In this document: piece after piece, positions 34,296-43,107 of the stretch
Position numbering within the stretch: position 1 is the first letter of the stretch
Layout of the letters: the number at the start of each line of letters is the position of its first letter
Assembly (NCBI RefSeq): GCF_006352065.1
Contig: NZ_CP040915.1
Location: forward strand, 1,736,001-1,800,000
Direction: 5' to 3'
Length of the DNA: 64,000 bases
Origin: Georgenia yuyongxinii
GTDB taxonomy: Bacteria; Actinomycetota; Actinomycetes; Actinomycetales; Actinomycetaceae
The notes under the pieces: model-generated
Databases searched by the model: none
What the model was told of the DNA's origin: nothing
The model's input: the letters and a program-made list of their open reading frames with translations, nothing else
Position numbers and translations under genes: made by a program

Positions 34296-35003
34296 TCAGC
34301 CGGCGCTGGCGGGCTGGACCACCTCGTGGGCGACGACGTCGACGATCGCCGTGGCGAGCCGCTCGGCGCGGGCGACGTCGCCGTCCGCCAGTGCGTCCGC
34401 GAGCTCCGCGTGGTTGTCCAGGTTCTCCGCCGCGGGGTGCGGGGGAGTGAGCCCGAGCTCGTTGCGCCCGGTGAGGATCGCGGTGATCGTCTCCTCCAGG
34501 GCGGCGAGCATCTCGTTGCCGCTCGCCGCGAGCAGCGCGGCGTGGAAGCGGATGTCGGCGGCGAGGAACGCCGCGGAGTTGCCCTCGCCCGCCTCGCCCA
34601 GGCGCTTCATCTCCGCCGCGCTGCTGCGCAGCTCCTCGAGCTGCTGCCACGTCACCCGGGCCGCGGCGTATCGGGCCGCGGTGGGCTCGATGCCCCGGCG
34701 CAACTCGGTGAGCGTCTTGAGCTGGAAGGCCTTCCCGGGACTGTCCAGGCGCCACCGGATCACCTCGGGGGCCAGCATGGCCCACTCGCCCGGCTTCGTG
34801 ACCGTGAGCCCGACCTTAGTGCTGGAGCGCACGAGCCGCAGGCTCTCGAGCACGCGGACGACCTCCCGCGCCACCGAGCGCGAGACGCCGTAGCGCTCCT
34901 CGAGCTCACGCACCGTGGTGCGGTGGCCCGGCGGGTAGGTGCCGGTGACGATGGCGTGCCCGAGGTCGTCAAGCATCTGCTGGTGGAGGTTCTTTCCCGT
35001 CAT
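34296..35003 (-). CDS. GntR-family regulator, FadR/FCD subgroup
   Basis: A 235-residue regulator. Residues 8-70 form the winged helix (LGHAIVTGTYPPGHRTTVRELEERYGVSRSVAREVVRVLES), and residues 90-225 the all-helical FCD effector domain, with metal-ligand-type motifs DIRFHAALLAASGN and NHAELADAL. FadR/FCD proteins commonly respond to organic acids such as gluconate or lactate. ATG 35003 has AGGAAG 5 nt upstream. It is divergent from the idonate-dehydrogenase-like gene and sits between the two Nramp-like genes, so it probably controls this whole locus. Confidence 0.87.
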   Translation of the reverse strand: MTGKNLHQQMLDDLGHAIVTGTYPPGHRTTVRELEERYGVSRSVAREVVRVLESLRLVRSSTKVGLTVTKPGEWAMLAPEVIRWRLDSPGKAFQLKTLTELRRGIEPTAARYAAARVTWQQLEELRSSAAEMKRLGEAGEGNSAAFLAADIRFHAALLAASGNEMLAALEETITAILTGRNELGLTPPHPAAENLDNHAELADALADGDVARAERLATAIVDVVAHEVVQPASAG

Positions 35004-35085
35004 CACGTCTTCCTTGTCGCTCGCAGTCGGGATATAGACCTCAGAATAGCCGACCTGAGCAGTGGTAAAGTATGACTAATACCTG

Positions 35086-35107
35086 CGATCGGTCAGATCA
35101 CCGATCG
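35086..35107. promoter_or_regulatory. Palindromic operator between gntR and the dehydrogenase gene
   Basis: cgatcggt-cagatc-accgatcg is a perfect 8-bp inverted repeat with a 6-bp spacer in the AT-rich divergent gap 35004-35166. It is the best candidate site for the GntR protein. The neighbouring gtatgactaatac (35070-35082) is a weaker dyad and may be part of a promoter. Confidence 0.6.
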
Positions 35108-35166
35108 TGTTCAGTTGGGGCGACGGCGGCCCGAGGACCGCCGTTCTCACAGGAGCGGAGCGGGAC

Positions 35167-36195
35167 ATGAAGGCAGTTGTGGTGCACGGCGCGGGAGACC
35201 TGCGGGTCGAGGACATCCCGGAGCCGCAGTGCGGACCGGACGAGGTGCTCGTCGAGATGGAGTTCGGCGGCATCTGCGGCTCGGACCTCGCGTACTGGCG
35301 GCACGGCGCCTCCGGCACGGCCGTCCTGCGTGAGCCCCTTGTGCTGGGGCACGAGGTCGCCGGCCGGATCGCCCAGGTCGGCGCGAACGTCCGCGGCTTG
35401 GTCACCGGCACGCCGGTCACCGTCCACCCGGCCACGAACGTGGGCGACGGCGTCATGCCTGAGCGCCTTGCGGGTCGGTCCAACCTGTACCACACGGTGC
35501 GCTACTTCGGCTCCGCCGCCTTCCTGCCGCACGAGCAGGGCGGCTTCTGCCAGTACCGCGTGGTGCGTCCGGACCAGATCCGCGTGCTGCCCACGAACGT
35601 CACCACCCGTCAGGCGGCCGTGGCCGAGCCGCTGGCCGTGGCCCTCCATGCGGTGAACCGGGCCGGCGACCTCACCGGCAAGACCGTGCTCGTCAACGGC
35701 TGCGGGCCCATCGGTGTCCTCACGGTCGCTGCGGCGAAGGCCCGCGGTGCCGCCGAGGTGGTCGGCGCCGACCTCGCGCCGGCATCCCTCGAGATTGCCC
35801 GGCGCATGGGCGCCGACCGCGTCGTCAACCCGGCGGCCGGCGAGGACCTGCCGCAGGACGTCGACGTCAGCTTCGAGGCGTCAGGTGCGCCCGCGGCGCT
35901 CGGGGGCGTCATCGCCGCGACCGCCCGCGGCGGCGTCCTCGTCCAGGTCGGCAACCTGCCGGTCGGCGACGTCAGCGCTTCGCTCGGCAACATCGTCACC
36001 CGCGAGATCGAGTACCGCGGCTCGTACCGGTTCGCCGACGAGATCAGCGACGCGCTCACTCTTCTGGGCGAGGGCCTCGACGTCGAGCCGTTGCTGACCC
36101 ACACCTTCCCGCTGGCCGACGCGCTCGCCGCGTTCGAGACCGCGGGCGACCGCTCGACCGGGTCGAGCAAGGTGCTCCTGCAGATCGGCGAGTAA
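35167..36195 (+). CDS. idnD: L-idonate 5-dehydrogenase-like medium-chain dehydrogenase
   Basis: A 342-residue MDR (zinc-type) dehydrogenase most like IdnD, which oxidises L-idonate to 5-ketogluconate. Matching segments are GGICGSDLAYWRHG, PLVLGHEVAGRI, VRYFGSAAFLPHEQGGFCQYRVV and AVAEPLAVALHAVNRAG. Catalytic zinc ligands are the Cys of GICGSD, the His/Glu of GHE and a glutamate of AEPLA. The four cysteines of the structural zinc lobe are absent: the region reads PATNVGDGVMPERLAGRSN. The Rossmann motif is GCGPIG. ATG 35167 has a modest GGAG upstream. With GntR and Nramp-like transporters it suggests sugar-acid or polyol use. The symbol is by similarity; related polyol dehydrogenases are possible. 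Confidence 0.75.
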   Translation: MKAVVVHGAGDLRVEDIPEPQCGPDEVLVEMEFGGICGSDLAYWRHGASGTAVLREPLVLGHEVAGRIAQVGANVRGLVTGTPVTVHPATNVGDGVMPERLAGRSNLYHTVRYFGSAAFLPHEQGGFCQYRVVRPDQIRVLPTNVTTRQAAVAEPLAVALHAVNRAGDLTGKTVLVNGCGPIGVLTVAAAKARGAAEVVGADLAPASLEIARRMGADRVVNPAAGEDLPQDVDVSFEASGAPAALGGVIAATARGGVLVQVGNLPVGDVSASLGNIVTREIEYRGSYRFADEISDALTLLGEGLDVEPLLTHTFPLADALAAFETAGDRSTGSSKVLLQIGE

Positions 36196-36204
36196 CGGCC
36201 GACG

Positions 36205-36233
36205 GCGTGGGACGGCTTGAGGCCGTCCCACGC
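36205..36233 (+). terminator. Terminator after the idonate-dehydrogenase-like gene
   Basis: gcgtgggacggc (36205-36216) pairs perfectly with gccgtcccacgc (36222-36233) around the loop ttgag, 9 bp after the stop. Confidence 0.88.
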
Positions 36234-36238
36234 GGTCC

Positions 36239-36469
36239 GTGTCGGTGGGCCTGCTGGCCCCTGCTGCGGTGGGCCTGCTCTGCTGCGGTGGAGCCGCGTT
36301 GCTGGCGTATCGACCCACGCTGCGGCCGTTCGGCCTCGCCGTCCGGGCCGTGGACGAGCAGGTGCGCCTGGTTCGGCGCGCCCACGAGAATCCACTGACC
36401 GACGCCCAGACAGGGCCCCGACGTGCGGAGCCTGGGTCGCCCCGCGTCATCGAGCCGAACGGACCGTGA
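36239..36469 (+). CDS. Possible small membrane protein (hypothetical)
   Basis: A 76-codon frame starting GTG with one hydrophobic segment at residues 2-24 (SVGLLAPAAVGLLCCGGAAL) followed by a basic amphipathic stretch (FGLAVRAVDEQVRLVRRAHE). It lies in the 316-bp gap between two genes, begins just after a terminator, and has no visible ribosome site, so it would need leaderless translation. No family recognised. It may not be a gene. Confidence 0.3.
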   Translation: MSVGLLAPAAVGLLCCGGAALLAYRPTLRPFGLAVRAVDEQVRLVRRAHENPLTDAQTGPRRAEPGSPRVIEPNGP

Positions 36470-36497
36470 GCCCCCCCGGGTGACCCGGGGGGCTCGC
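36467..36497. terminator. Bidirectional GC hairpin before Nramp-like gene 2 (3' end)
   Basis: gagcccccccggg (36468-36480) pairs with cccggggggctc (36484-36495) with one bulged C, 15 bp from the minus-strand stop. Confidence 0.8.
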
Positions 36498-36511
36498 GGT
36501 CAGGCGTGTCG

Positions 36512-37918
36512 TCAGAACATGTCGTACAGCGCAAGGGTGCCCACGGCGAAGATCGCGAGCGCGGAGACCACCAGCATCACCATGAACCCGTTGCCGTCCT
36601 TGACGCGCGGGTCCGTCTGCGTGCGTGACAGGTACAGCGTCGCCACGGCGACGCCCATGAGGAACAGGGCGTTGAGGATGCCGGCGATGACGACCAGCGC
36701 GAGCGGGGAGTTGGCGAGGACGCCGAGGGTGCCCCAGGTGATCGGCAGGATGATCATGATGACCCGCATCCACCTGTCGCGCACGACCATGTTCATCCAG
36801 TCGAACGCGCCGAAGACGGACAGCGTGTTGGCCACCTGCCGGCCCAGGCTGGGCACGTTGGCGATGATCGTCTTGAACAGCGCCACCCCGGCACCGAAGA
36901 GGAAGATCGTCCCGCCCCACTGCCCGACGGTGGTCGAGAAGATGCCGGAGATGACCTCCATGACCTGGGTGCCCTCGGGCTCCAGGCCCTGGGGGTTCAG
37001 GACGGAGGCGCCGAGCATGTAGAAGGCCGCGGTGGAGATGGTGTAGATGGCCCAGGAGACCCAGGCGTCGAGCTTCATGACCTTGATCCAGCCGCGGGCC
37101 CGACTGACCCAGCCCTCAGAACCGTCGTTCGGGCCGGTCCACGCCGCGTAGCCCTTCTCGACCACCCAGTAGGTGTAGGCGGTGATCTCGCCGGCGCCCA
37201 CGCCGGTCATGCCGAACATCGCCAGGGCGATGCCCATGGCCCCGGCCGCGACCTGGAAGCGGAGCCCGTCGGCGATGTCGGCGCCGCTCCAGGCGAACTC
37301 GGTGTACTGGACCATGAAGACCATGGCGACCGCGAAGAGGGTGACCATCAGGACGAGCCAGGTCGAGACGTTCTCCACCAGCTCGTAGCGGTTCGCGAGG
37401 TGGATGCCGATGGCGACGACCACGAGGATGGCGACCCACGCGCCGATCGACAGCACCGAGAACGGGTCGCCGCCGATGGGAAGCAGCATGGAGAACGCCA
37501 GCGCCGCGCCGCTGATGACGCCGGCCTGGCCGATGAGGAACTGCAGGAACATCAGCAGGACGAGCCACGCCATCCAGCCGCGGCCCAGGAACTTCGGGGG
37601 CACGTCGTTGTAGCCGGTGATCGCCGGCTTGCCGGTGGAGATGGACCAGCGGGCGAGCTCGACCTGGACCCACACCTTGACGAATGTCGAGATGAGGATG
37701 AGCCAGAACAGCATGAAGCCGACCTTGGCGCCCAGCGCCGTGGCGGTGAGCAGCTCGCCCGACCCCACGACAGCGGCGCTCGTGATCATGCCCGGGCCGA
37801 GGTACTTCAGGCTGCCGCGAATTGTTCTCGGGGCCTCCCGGACGTTGGCCGGATCCAGCAGATAGGGATCCAGGTCCTTGTCGAACGTCGTCTCACGTGT
37901 GACGGTCTGCGCGGTCAC
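36512..37918 (-). CDS. Nramp-fold transporter lacking canonical metal motifs (paralog 2)
   Basis: A 468-residue paralog of the 32611 gene, with closely similar segments including GPGMITSAAVVGSGELLTAT (helix 1), MFGMTGVGAGEITAYTYWVV (helix 6), RQVANTLSVFGAFDW and LSRTQTDPRVKDG. DPGN and MPH are again absent. GTG 37918 is chosen because GAGGAG lies 6 nt upstream; a longer frame to 38005 lacks a ribosome site. It is convergent with the dehydrogenase gene and shares the GntR locus. Two copies may form a heteromer, or differ in affinity. Confidence 0.82.
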   Translation of the reverse strand: MTAQTVTRETTFDKDLDPYLLDPANVREAPRTIRGSLKYLGPGMITSAAVVGSGELLTATALGAKVGFMLFWLILISTFVKVWVQVELARWSISTGKPAITGYNDVPPKFLGRGWMAWLVLLMFLQFLIGQAGVISGAALAFSMLLPIGGDPFSVLSIGAWVAILVVVAIGIHLANRYELVENVSTWLVLMVTLFAVAMVFMVQYTEFAWSGADIADGLRFQVAAGAMGIALAMFGMTGVGAGEITAYTYWVVEKGYAAWTGPNDGSEGWVSRARGWIKVMKLDAWVSWAIYTISTAAFYMLGASVLNPQGLEPEGTQVMEVISGIFSTTVGQWGGTIFLFGAGVALFKTIIANVPSLGRQVANTLSVFGAFDWMNMVVRDRWMRVIMIILPITWGTLGVLANSPLALVVIAGILNALFLMGVAVATLYLSRTQTDPRVKDGNGFMVMLVVSALAIFAVGTLALYDMF

Positions 37919-38328
37919 GGTCAGCTCCTCTGTGTCGCCCCGAGCGGGACGGTTGATCTTCGGTGCCGCCCACCGCGCACGCGCCACGGCGCCGGGGGAC
38001 GTCATCCAGAAATGGGGCGCCGAAGGGTAGGCAGCACGCTGGACGGTTCAACTAGCTGTTGCAGGTTGTTGTTGTCGTCCACAGGTCCCGCAGGGGAGCG
38101 GCGTCGAGGGGCCTCTCCGGCGTCACCGCAGCCCACGGCGGCGTCATGGCGCCACCTGGGACTTTCGGCCCAACGGCCGTGGCGGGCACCCCAGGAGGAT
38201 CGGTTGCACGGAGTACGATGTTTCAGAGGGTTTCCTCCATCACCTGGGAGCCGTCGGGCACACGAGTCCACTCGCCAGTTCGCCGCCCCGCGGTTGTGGA
38301 CCGAGCACCCCGCGGAGAGGAGTCGTCG
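37919..38328. other. 410-bp divergent intergenic region, Nramp-like gene 2 and pntAB
   Basis: No coding frame here has family support. It must contain promoters for the minus-strand transporter and for pntAB, but I found no clear -35/-10 pair or strong palindrome. Confidence 0.45.
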
Positions 38329-38373
38329 ATGACTGACAGGCTGGTACCGGGAGCCGCGGTGGCGCCCCGATGA
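38329..38373 (+). CDS. 14-residue leader ORF coupled to pntA
   Basis: ATG 38329 sits 6 nt after a strong GAGAGGAG (38315-38322) and encodes 14 residues ending exactly on pntA: its TGA overlaps the pntA ATG (ATGA). The pntA ATG has no good ribosome site of its own, so ribosomes finishing this micro-ORF probably re-start on pntA. It does not look like an amino-acid-rich attenuator peptide. Confidence 0.5.
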   Translation: MTDRLVPGAAVAPR

Positions 38374-39902
38374 GGATCGGCATCCCGCGCGAGACCCTGC
38401 CGGGCGAGAACCGTGTGGCCGCCACCCCCAGGACGGTGCCCGAGCTCATCACGCTCGGCTACGACGTCGTGGTCGAGCAGGGCGCGGGGGAGCGGGCGAG
38501 TGCGCCCGACCCGGCCTACCTCGAGGCCGGTGCCCGGATCGTCGACCGCGCCGAGGCGTGGGCCAGCGACGTCGTCCTGGCCGTCAACGAGCCGGGCGAG
38601 GCGGAGATCGCCATGCTGCGCCCCGGAGCCACCCTCATCACCTTCCTGCGCCCGCGGCAGGACCCCGAGCTCGTCGCGGCGCTGACCCAGCGCGGCGTCA
38701 CCGCGCTGTCGATGGACATGGTCCCGCGCATCAGCCGCGCCCAGTCCCTGGACGCCCTCAGCTCCCTGGCCAACATCTCCGGCTACCGGGCCGTCGTCGA
38801 GGCGTCCTTCGCGTTCGGCCGGTTCTTCACCGGCCAGGTCACCGCCGCCGGGAAGGTACCGCCGGCCAAGGTGCTCGTCGCGGGCACCGGCGTCGCCGGG
38901 CTGGCGGCCATCGGGGCGGCGAAGAACATGGGCGCCGTCGTGCGCGCCACCGACGTGCGCCCCGAGACGGCCGAGCAGGTCGAGTCGATGGGCGCCGAGT
39001 TCCTCCACGTGCGCGCCGCCGCGCTGCAGGTCTCCTCGGACGGCTACGCCCAGGAGATGGGCGACGACTACACCCAGCGCGCGGCCGAGCTTTACGCCGA
39101 GCAGTGCAGGGACGTCGACATCGTCATCACGACCGCGGCGATCCCCGGGAAGGCGTCCCCGCGGCTCATCACCGCCGAGATGGTCGCCACGATGAGACCC
39201 GGCAGCGTGATCGTCGACCTCGCCGCGGCCGGCGGTGGCAACTGCGAGCTGACCCGGCCGGGGGAGAAGTACACAACCGACAACGGGGTCACCATCGTCG
39301 GATACACCGACCTCTCCAGCCGGCTGCCCGGGCAGGCGTCCCAGCTGTACGGCACAAACCTCGTCAACGCGCTCAAGCTCATGACGCCGGAGAAGGACGG
39401 ACGGCTCGTCCTCGACCTCGACGACGAGATCGTGCGCACCATGACCGTGTGCCACGACGGCGTGACCACCTTCCCGCCGCCGCCCATCACCGTGTCCGCC
39501 ACCCCGGCGCCCGCACCGGCGGCCGCCGCCGCCCCGACCCCGGCGAAGCGGTCCCGGCCCTGGACGCACTCCTTCGGGGTGGTCGCTGCCGGCGCGGTGC
39601 TCATGATCGCCCTGCTGACCGTGGCGCCGTCGTTGTTCGTGCAGATCTTCGGGGTGTTCGTGCTCGCTGTCGTGGTCGGGTACTACGTGGTCTGGAACGT
39701 CACCCACGCCCTGCACACACCGCTGATGAGCGTGACCAACGCCGTCAGCGGCATCATCGTCGTCGGTGCCGTGACCCAGATTCCCAGCGAGAACATGACG
39801 ATCCGGGTCATCGCGTTCGTCGCGGTGCTGCTGGCGAGCATCAACATCTTCGGCGGGTTCACCGTCACCCAGCGCATGCTCAAGATGTTCAGGAAGGCGT
39901 GA
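38370..39902 (+). CDS. pntA: Proton-translocating NAD(P) transhydrogenase, alpha subunit
   Basis: PntA, 510 residues, the same length as E. coli PntA. Domain I (1-390) binds NAD(H): [20 protein letters not shown] at the start, [22 protein letters not shown], the Rossmann loop [22 protein letters not shown] with acidic TDVRPE after it, and [18 protein letters not shown] Pro/Ala linker leads to about four C-terminal membrane helices (residues 405-505). With PntB it uses the proton-motive force to reduce NADP+ by NADH at the membrane. Actinobacteria often split alpha into two genes; here it is one. Confidence 0.93.
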   Translation: MRIGIPRETLPGENRVAATPRTVPELITLGYDVVVEQGAGERASAPDPAYLEAGARIVDRAEAWASDVVLAVNEPGEAEIAMLRPGATLITFLRPRQDPELVAALTQRGVTALSMDMVPRISRAQSLDALSSLANISGYRAVVEASFAFGRFFTGQVTAAGKVPPAKVLVAGTGVAGLAAIGAAKNMGAVVRATDVRPETAEQVESMGAEFLHVRAAALQVSSDGYAQEMGDDYTQRAAELYAEQCRDVDIVITTAAIPGKASPRLITAEMVATMRPGSVIVDLAAAGGGNCELTRPGEKYTTDNGVTIVGYTDLSSRLPGQASQLYGTNLVNALKLMTPEKDGRLVLDLDDEIVRTMTVCHDGVTTFPPPPITVSATPAPAPAAAAAPTPAKRSRPWTHSFGVVAAGAVLMIALLTVAPSLFVQIFGVFVLAVVVGYYVVWNVTHALHTPLMSVTNAVSGIIVVGAVTQIPSENMTIRVIAFVAVLLASINIFGGFTVTQRMLKMFRKA

Positions 39903-39909
39903 GAAGGCG

Positions 39910-41343
39910 ATGATGACCAACTTCGTCAATGCGACCTACATCGTCTCCGGTCTGCTGTTCATCCTCGCCCTCGCCGGGCTGAGCCGGTTCGAGACCTCCC
40001 GGCGCGGCAACGCGTTCGGCATCCTCGGCATGGCGTTGGCAGTGGTCGCGACCATCGTGTCCGTGCTCGACCCGCCGGCCGGCGGCACCGCGCTCGACGG
40101 CGAGGGCCTGATGCTCCTCGCGGTCGCCATGGCCCTGGGTGCGGTGATCGGTATCCGCAAGGCGGTCAAGGTCGAGATGACCGGCATGCCGGAGCTCATC
40201 GCGCTGCTGCACAGCTTCGTCGGCCTGGCCGCCGTGCTGGTCGGGTACAACTCCTACCTCGAGAGCGGGAGCGACAGCTTCCACCTCGCCGAGGTCTACA
40301 TCGGCATCTTCATCGGGGCGGTGACGTTCACCGGGTCGATCGTCGCCTGGGGCAAGCTCTCCGGGAGGCTCGCCTCCAGGCCGCTGATGCTGCCCGGGCG
40401 TAACTGGCTCAACCTGGCCGGCCTGGTCGCCGTCGTCGCGATGTCGTTCTGGTTCGTGCCCACCCGCAGCCTGACCGCGCTGGCGCTCATGACGGCGATC
40501 GCGCTCCTGCTCGGCATCCACCTGGTCGCGGCCATCGGCGGTGCCGACATGCCGGTGGTCATCTCGATGCTGAACTCCTACTCGGGATGGGCCGCCGCGT
40601 TCAGCGGCTTCATGCTGGACAGCACGGTCCTGATCATCACCGGAGCCCTGGTCGGGGCCTCCGGCGCGATCCTGTCCTTCATCATGTGCAAGGCCATGAA
40701 CCGCTCGTTCGTGTCCGTGATCCTCGGTGGTTTCGGCGAGACCGCCGCCGTGGGCGGGCCGGTCGACCAGGGCGAGTACCGCGAGCTGAGCGCCGGCGAG
40801 GTCGCCGCGGCGCTCGCGGGGGCCGGCAACGTCATCATCGCCCCCGGCTACGGCATGGCCGTCGCGCAGGCGCAGTACCCGGTGGCCGAGCTGACGAAGC
40901 GGCTCCAGGCCAACGGCACCACGGTGCGGTTCGCCATCCACCCGGTCGCGGGGCGCCTGCCCGGGCACATGAACGTCCTCCTCGCCGAGGCGCACGTGCC
41001 CTACGACATCGTCCTGGAGATGGACGAGATCAACCATGACTTCGCCGACACCGACGTCGTGCTCGTCATCGGCGCGAACGACACGGTGAACCCGGCCGCC
41101 ATGGAGCCCGGCTCACCGATCTCCGGCATGCCGGTGCTGCACGCGTGGGAGGCGCGCCACGTCATCGTGTTCAAGCGGAGCATGAGCCCGGGCTACGCCG
41201 GGGTGCAGAACCCGCTCTTCTTCCGGGAGAACTCGGCGATGTGCTTCGGCGACGCCAAGGCCAGCGTGCAGGCGATCCTCGCCGCGCTCCCGGGCGGCTC
41301 GACGGACGCCGCCGCCCGGACACCCGAGCCCGCCCACGCCTGA
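39910..41343 (+). CDS. pntB: Proton-translocating NAD(P) transhydrogenase, beta subunit
   Basis: PntB, 477 residues (E. coli 462). About eight membrane helices (1-270) are followed by the NADP(H)-binding domain III, with [56 protein letters not shown] and [19 protein letters not shown], all conserved. H in [11 protein letters not shown] fits the proton-channel histidine. It starts 7 bp after pntA, with GAGAAGG upstream, so the two are one operon. The C-terminal 15 residues are an extra Ala/Pro tail. Confidence 0.93.
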   Translation: MMTNFVNATYIVSGLLFILALAGLSRFETSRRGNAFGILGMALAVVATIVSVLDPPAGGTALDGEGLMLLAVAMALGAVIGIRKAVKVEMTGMPELIALLHSFVGLAAVLVGYNSYLESGSDSFHLAEVYIGIFIGAVTFTGSIVAWGKLSGRLASRPLMLPGRNWLNLAGLVAVVAMSFWFVPTRSLTALALMTAIALLLGIHLVAAIGGADMPVVISMLNSYSGWAAAFSGFMLDSTVLIITGALVGASGAILSFIMCKAMNRSFVSVILGGFGETAAVGGPVDQGEYRELSAGEVAAALAGAGNVIIAPGYGMAVAQAQYPVAELTKRLQANGTTVRFAIHPVAGRLPGHMNVLLAEAHVPYDIVLEMDEINHDFADTDVVLVIGANDTVNPAAMEPGSPISGMPVLHAWEARHVIVFKRSMSPGYAGVQNPLFFRENSAMCFGDAKASVQAILAALPGGSTDAAARTPEPAHA

Positions 41344-41431
41344 GCTGACCGCCGTGGGCAGGAACAGGGGCCCGTGAGGTGTGCCACCGCACAGGTATCG
41401 CCGCGACGTCGCCGCGTAGCATGGGCGGGCT

Positions 41432-42565
41432 ATGCAGTGCTCCTACTTCGACGCCGGCCGGTGCCGTTCGTGCACTCTGCTCGCGGTGCCGTACGGCGAG
41501 CAGCTCGCCGGCAAGGAGCGGCACTGCCACGAGCTGCTCGCCGCCTACCCGGACCTGGAGTGGCTCCCCGCCGTCCCGAGCCCCGAGGGCGGGTACCGCA
41601 ACAAGGCCAAGATGGTGGTCGGGGGCACCGTGGAGCAGCCGCGGCTGGGCATCCTCGACGCCGACGGGCACGGGGTCGACCTGCAGCGGTGCGGCCTGAG
41701 CGGCCCCGGCCTCCGGGCCGCCTTTCCCGCGCTCGCGGCGTTCATCACCCGCGCCCGCCTCACTCCTTACGACGTCCCCGCACGGCGCGGCGAGCTGAAG
41801 TACCTGCTGTTCACCGAGTCGCCCGACGGCGAGCTGATGCTGCGGTTCGTACTGCGCACGGACGAGTCGGTCCCGCGCATCCGCAAGCACCTGCCCGCCC
41901 TGCTGACAGAGCTTCCCCAGCTGCAGGTGGTCTCCGTCAACCTCCACCCCCAGCACAAGGCGGTGCTGGAGGGGGAGCGAGAGCTCCTGCTCACCGAGCG
42001 GTCGACCCTGACCATGCGGATCAATGACATCGCCCTGCACCTGCGACCGCAGAGCTTCTTCCAGACCAACACCGAGATCGCGGCGGCCCTCTACCGGCAG
42101 GGCCGGGCGTGGGTCGAGGAGATCGCGCCTGCCTCGGTGTGGGACCTGTACTGCGGCGTCGGCGGCTTCGCGCTGCACAGCGCCGCCCCCGCACGCGACG
42201 TCGTCGGCATCGAGACCAGCCGCGAGGCCGTGGCCAGCGCCGAGCTCAGCAGCCGGGAGGCGGGGCTGGACGCACGTTTCGCGGCCGGGGACGCCACCGC
42301 GTTCGCACTGACGACGGCGGCACCCGAGCTGGTCATCGTCAACCCGCCGCGACGTGGCATCGGGCCCGACCTGTGCATGTGGCTCGAGGCGTCCGACGTG
42401 CAGCACGTCGTGTACTCCTCGTGCAAGGCGGAGTCGCTGGCACGCGACCTCGCCGCGATGCCGTCCCTGGTGCCGCGGCGTGCCCGGGTGCTCGACATGT
42501 TCCCGCAGACCCATCACTACGAGGTCATGGTGCTGCTCGAGCGGAACGCCGCGCGCGTGGCGTGA
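41432..42565 (+). CDS. rlmC: 23S rRNA (uracil-747-C5)-methyltransferase RlmC
   Basis: A 377-residue SAM- and [4Fe-4S]-dependent RNA m5U methyltransferase. Iron-sulfur cysteines are C3, C11, C14 (MQCSYFDAGRCRSC) and C87; the SAM site has VWDLYCGVGGFALHSA, the target motif IVNPPRRGIGPDL, the catalytic cysteine VYSSCKAES, and the end DMFPQTHHYEVMVLL. It follows E. coli RlmC (375 residues) segment by segment, more closely than the RlmD or TrmA types, and lacks an N-terminal TRAM domain. It stands alone between pntAB and ychJ. Confidence 0.92.
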   Translation: MQCSYFDAGRCRSCTLLAVPYGEQLAGKERHCHELLAAYPDLEWLPAVPSPEGGYRNKAKMVVGGTVEQPRLGILDADGHGVDLQRCGLSGPGLRAAFPALAAFITRARLTPYDVPARRGELKYLLFTESPDGELMLRFVLRTDESVPRIRKHLPALLTELPQLQVVSVNLHPQHKAVLEGERELLLTERSTLTMRINDIALHLRPQSFFQTNTEIAAALYRQGRAWVEEIAPASVWDLYCGVGGFALHSAAPARDVVGIETSREAVASAELSSREAGLDARFAAGDATAFALTTAAPELVIVNPPRRGIGPDLCMWLEASDVQHVVYSSCKAESLARDLAAMPSLVPRRARVLDMFPQTHHYEVMVLLERNAARVA

Positions 42566-42606
42566 CCGCCGGGCCGGTCCGCCCGGCCGGCGTCGGCCCT
42601 CCTGGC

Positions 42607-42650
42607 CCAGCCGGGCTACGCCGGCTACCCAGCCGGGCTACGCCGGTTGC
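42607..42650. repeat. 22-bp tandem duplication across the ychJ stop codon
   Basis: Units 42607-42628 and 42629-42650 share ccagccgggctacgccgg and differ at the end. The second contains the stop codon of the minus-strand ychJ gene and its last sense codons. Confidence 0.88.
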
Positions 42651-43045
42651 TCGCCGTCGACGTAGAACCAGCGCCCGCCCTCGCGCACGAACCGGGACAC
42701 CTCGTGCAGGCGGCCGCCGCCGGCGGGGGAGCGGTAGTGCGCCACGAACTCCACCACGCCGTCGGTGTCGAAGGGCCCACCGGCCACGGCGGCGAGGACG
42801 TCCAGGCGCCGCCACGTCACGCCGTCCAGCGCGAGGTCGGGCGGTCGGGTCCGCGGGTGCCAGGTCGCCTCGAGGTAGGCGACGTCCCCGACGGCGAAGG
42901 CGCTGTACCGCGACCGCATGAGCGCCTCGGCCGTGGGCGGGTACGGTCCCCCGGCGGCGAGCCCGGCGTGGAAGCGGCCGCAGCACGCGCCGTAGGTCTC
43001 GCCGGACAGGCACGGGCAGCGGGCGTCGTCGTTCAAGTCGGCCAC
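42638..43045 (-). CDS. YchJ family protein with SEC-C zinc motif
   Basis: A 135-residue UPF0225/YchJ protein. The N-terminal SEC-C motif CPCLSGETYGACCGRFH binds zinc, followed by PPTAEALMRSRYSAFAVGDVAYLEATWHPRTRP, the signature block of the family, and an NTF2-like C-terminal half (VEFVAHYR, EVSRFVREGGRWFYVDG). Function unknown; NTF2-like SEC-C proteins often associate with the translation or secretion machinery. Its 3' end lies within a short tandem duplication. Confidence 0.88.
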   Translation of the reverse strand: MADLNDDARCPCLSGETYGACCGRFHAGLAAGGPYPPTAEALMRSRYSAFAVGDVAYLEATWHPRTRPPDLALDGVTWRRLDVLAAVAGGPFDTDGVVEFVAHYRSPAGGGRLHEVSRFVREGGRWFYVDGEQPA

Positions 43046-43107
43046 GAGACGATTGTGCCGTGCCCGAGAGCGGGCTCCCGCGCCGGCTCAGCGACCGCGC
43101 ACGAGGG

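Noticed and set aside
42567-42592. GC hairpin after rlmC considered as a terminator
   Set aside because: The stem needs a bulge and is short; GC-rich intergenic DNA often gives such pairs, so I left it out of the feature list.
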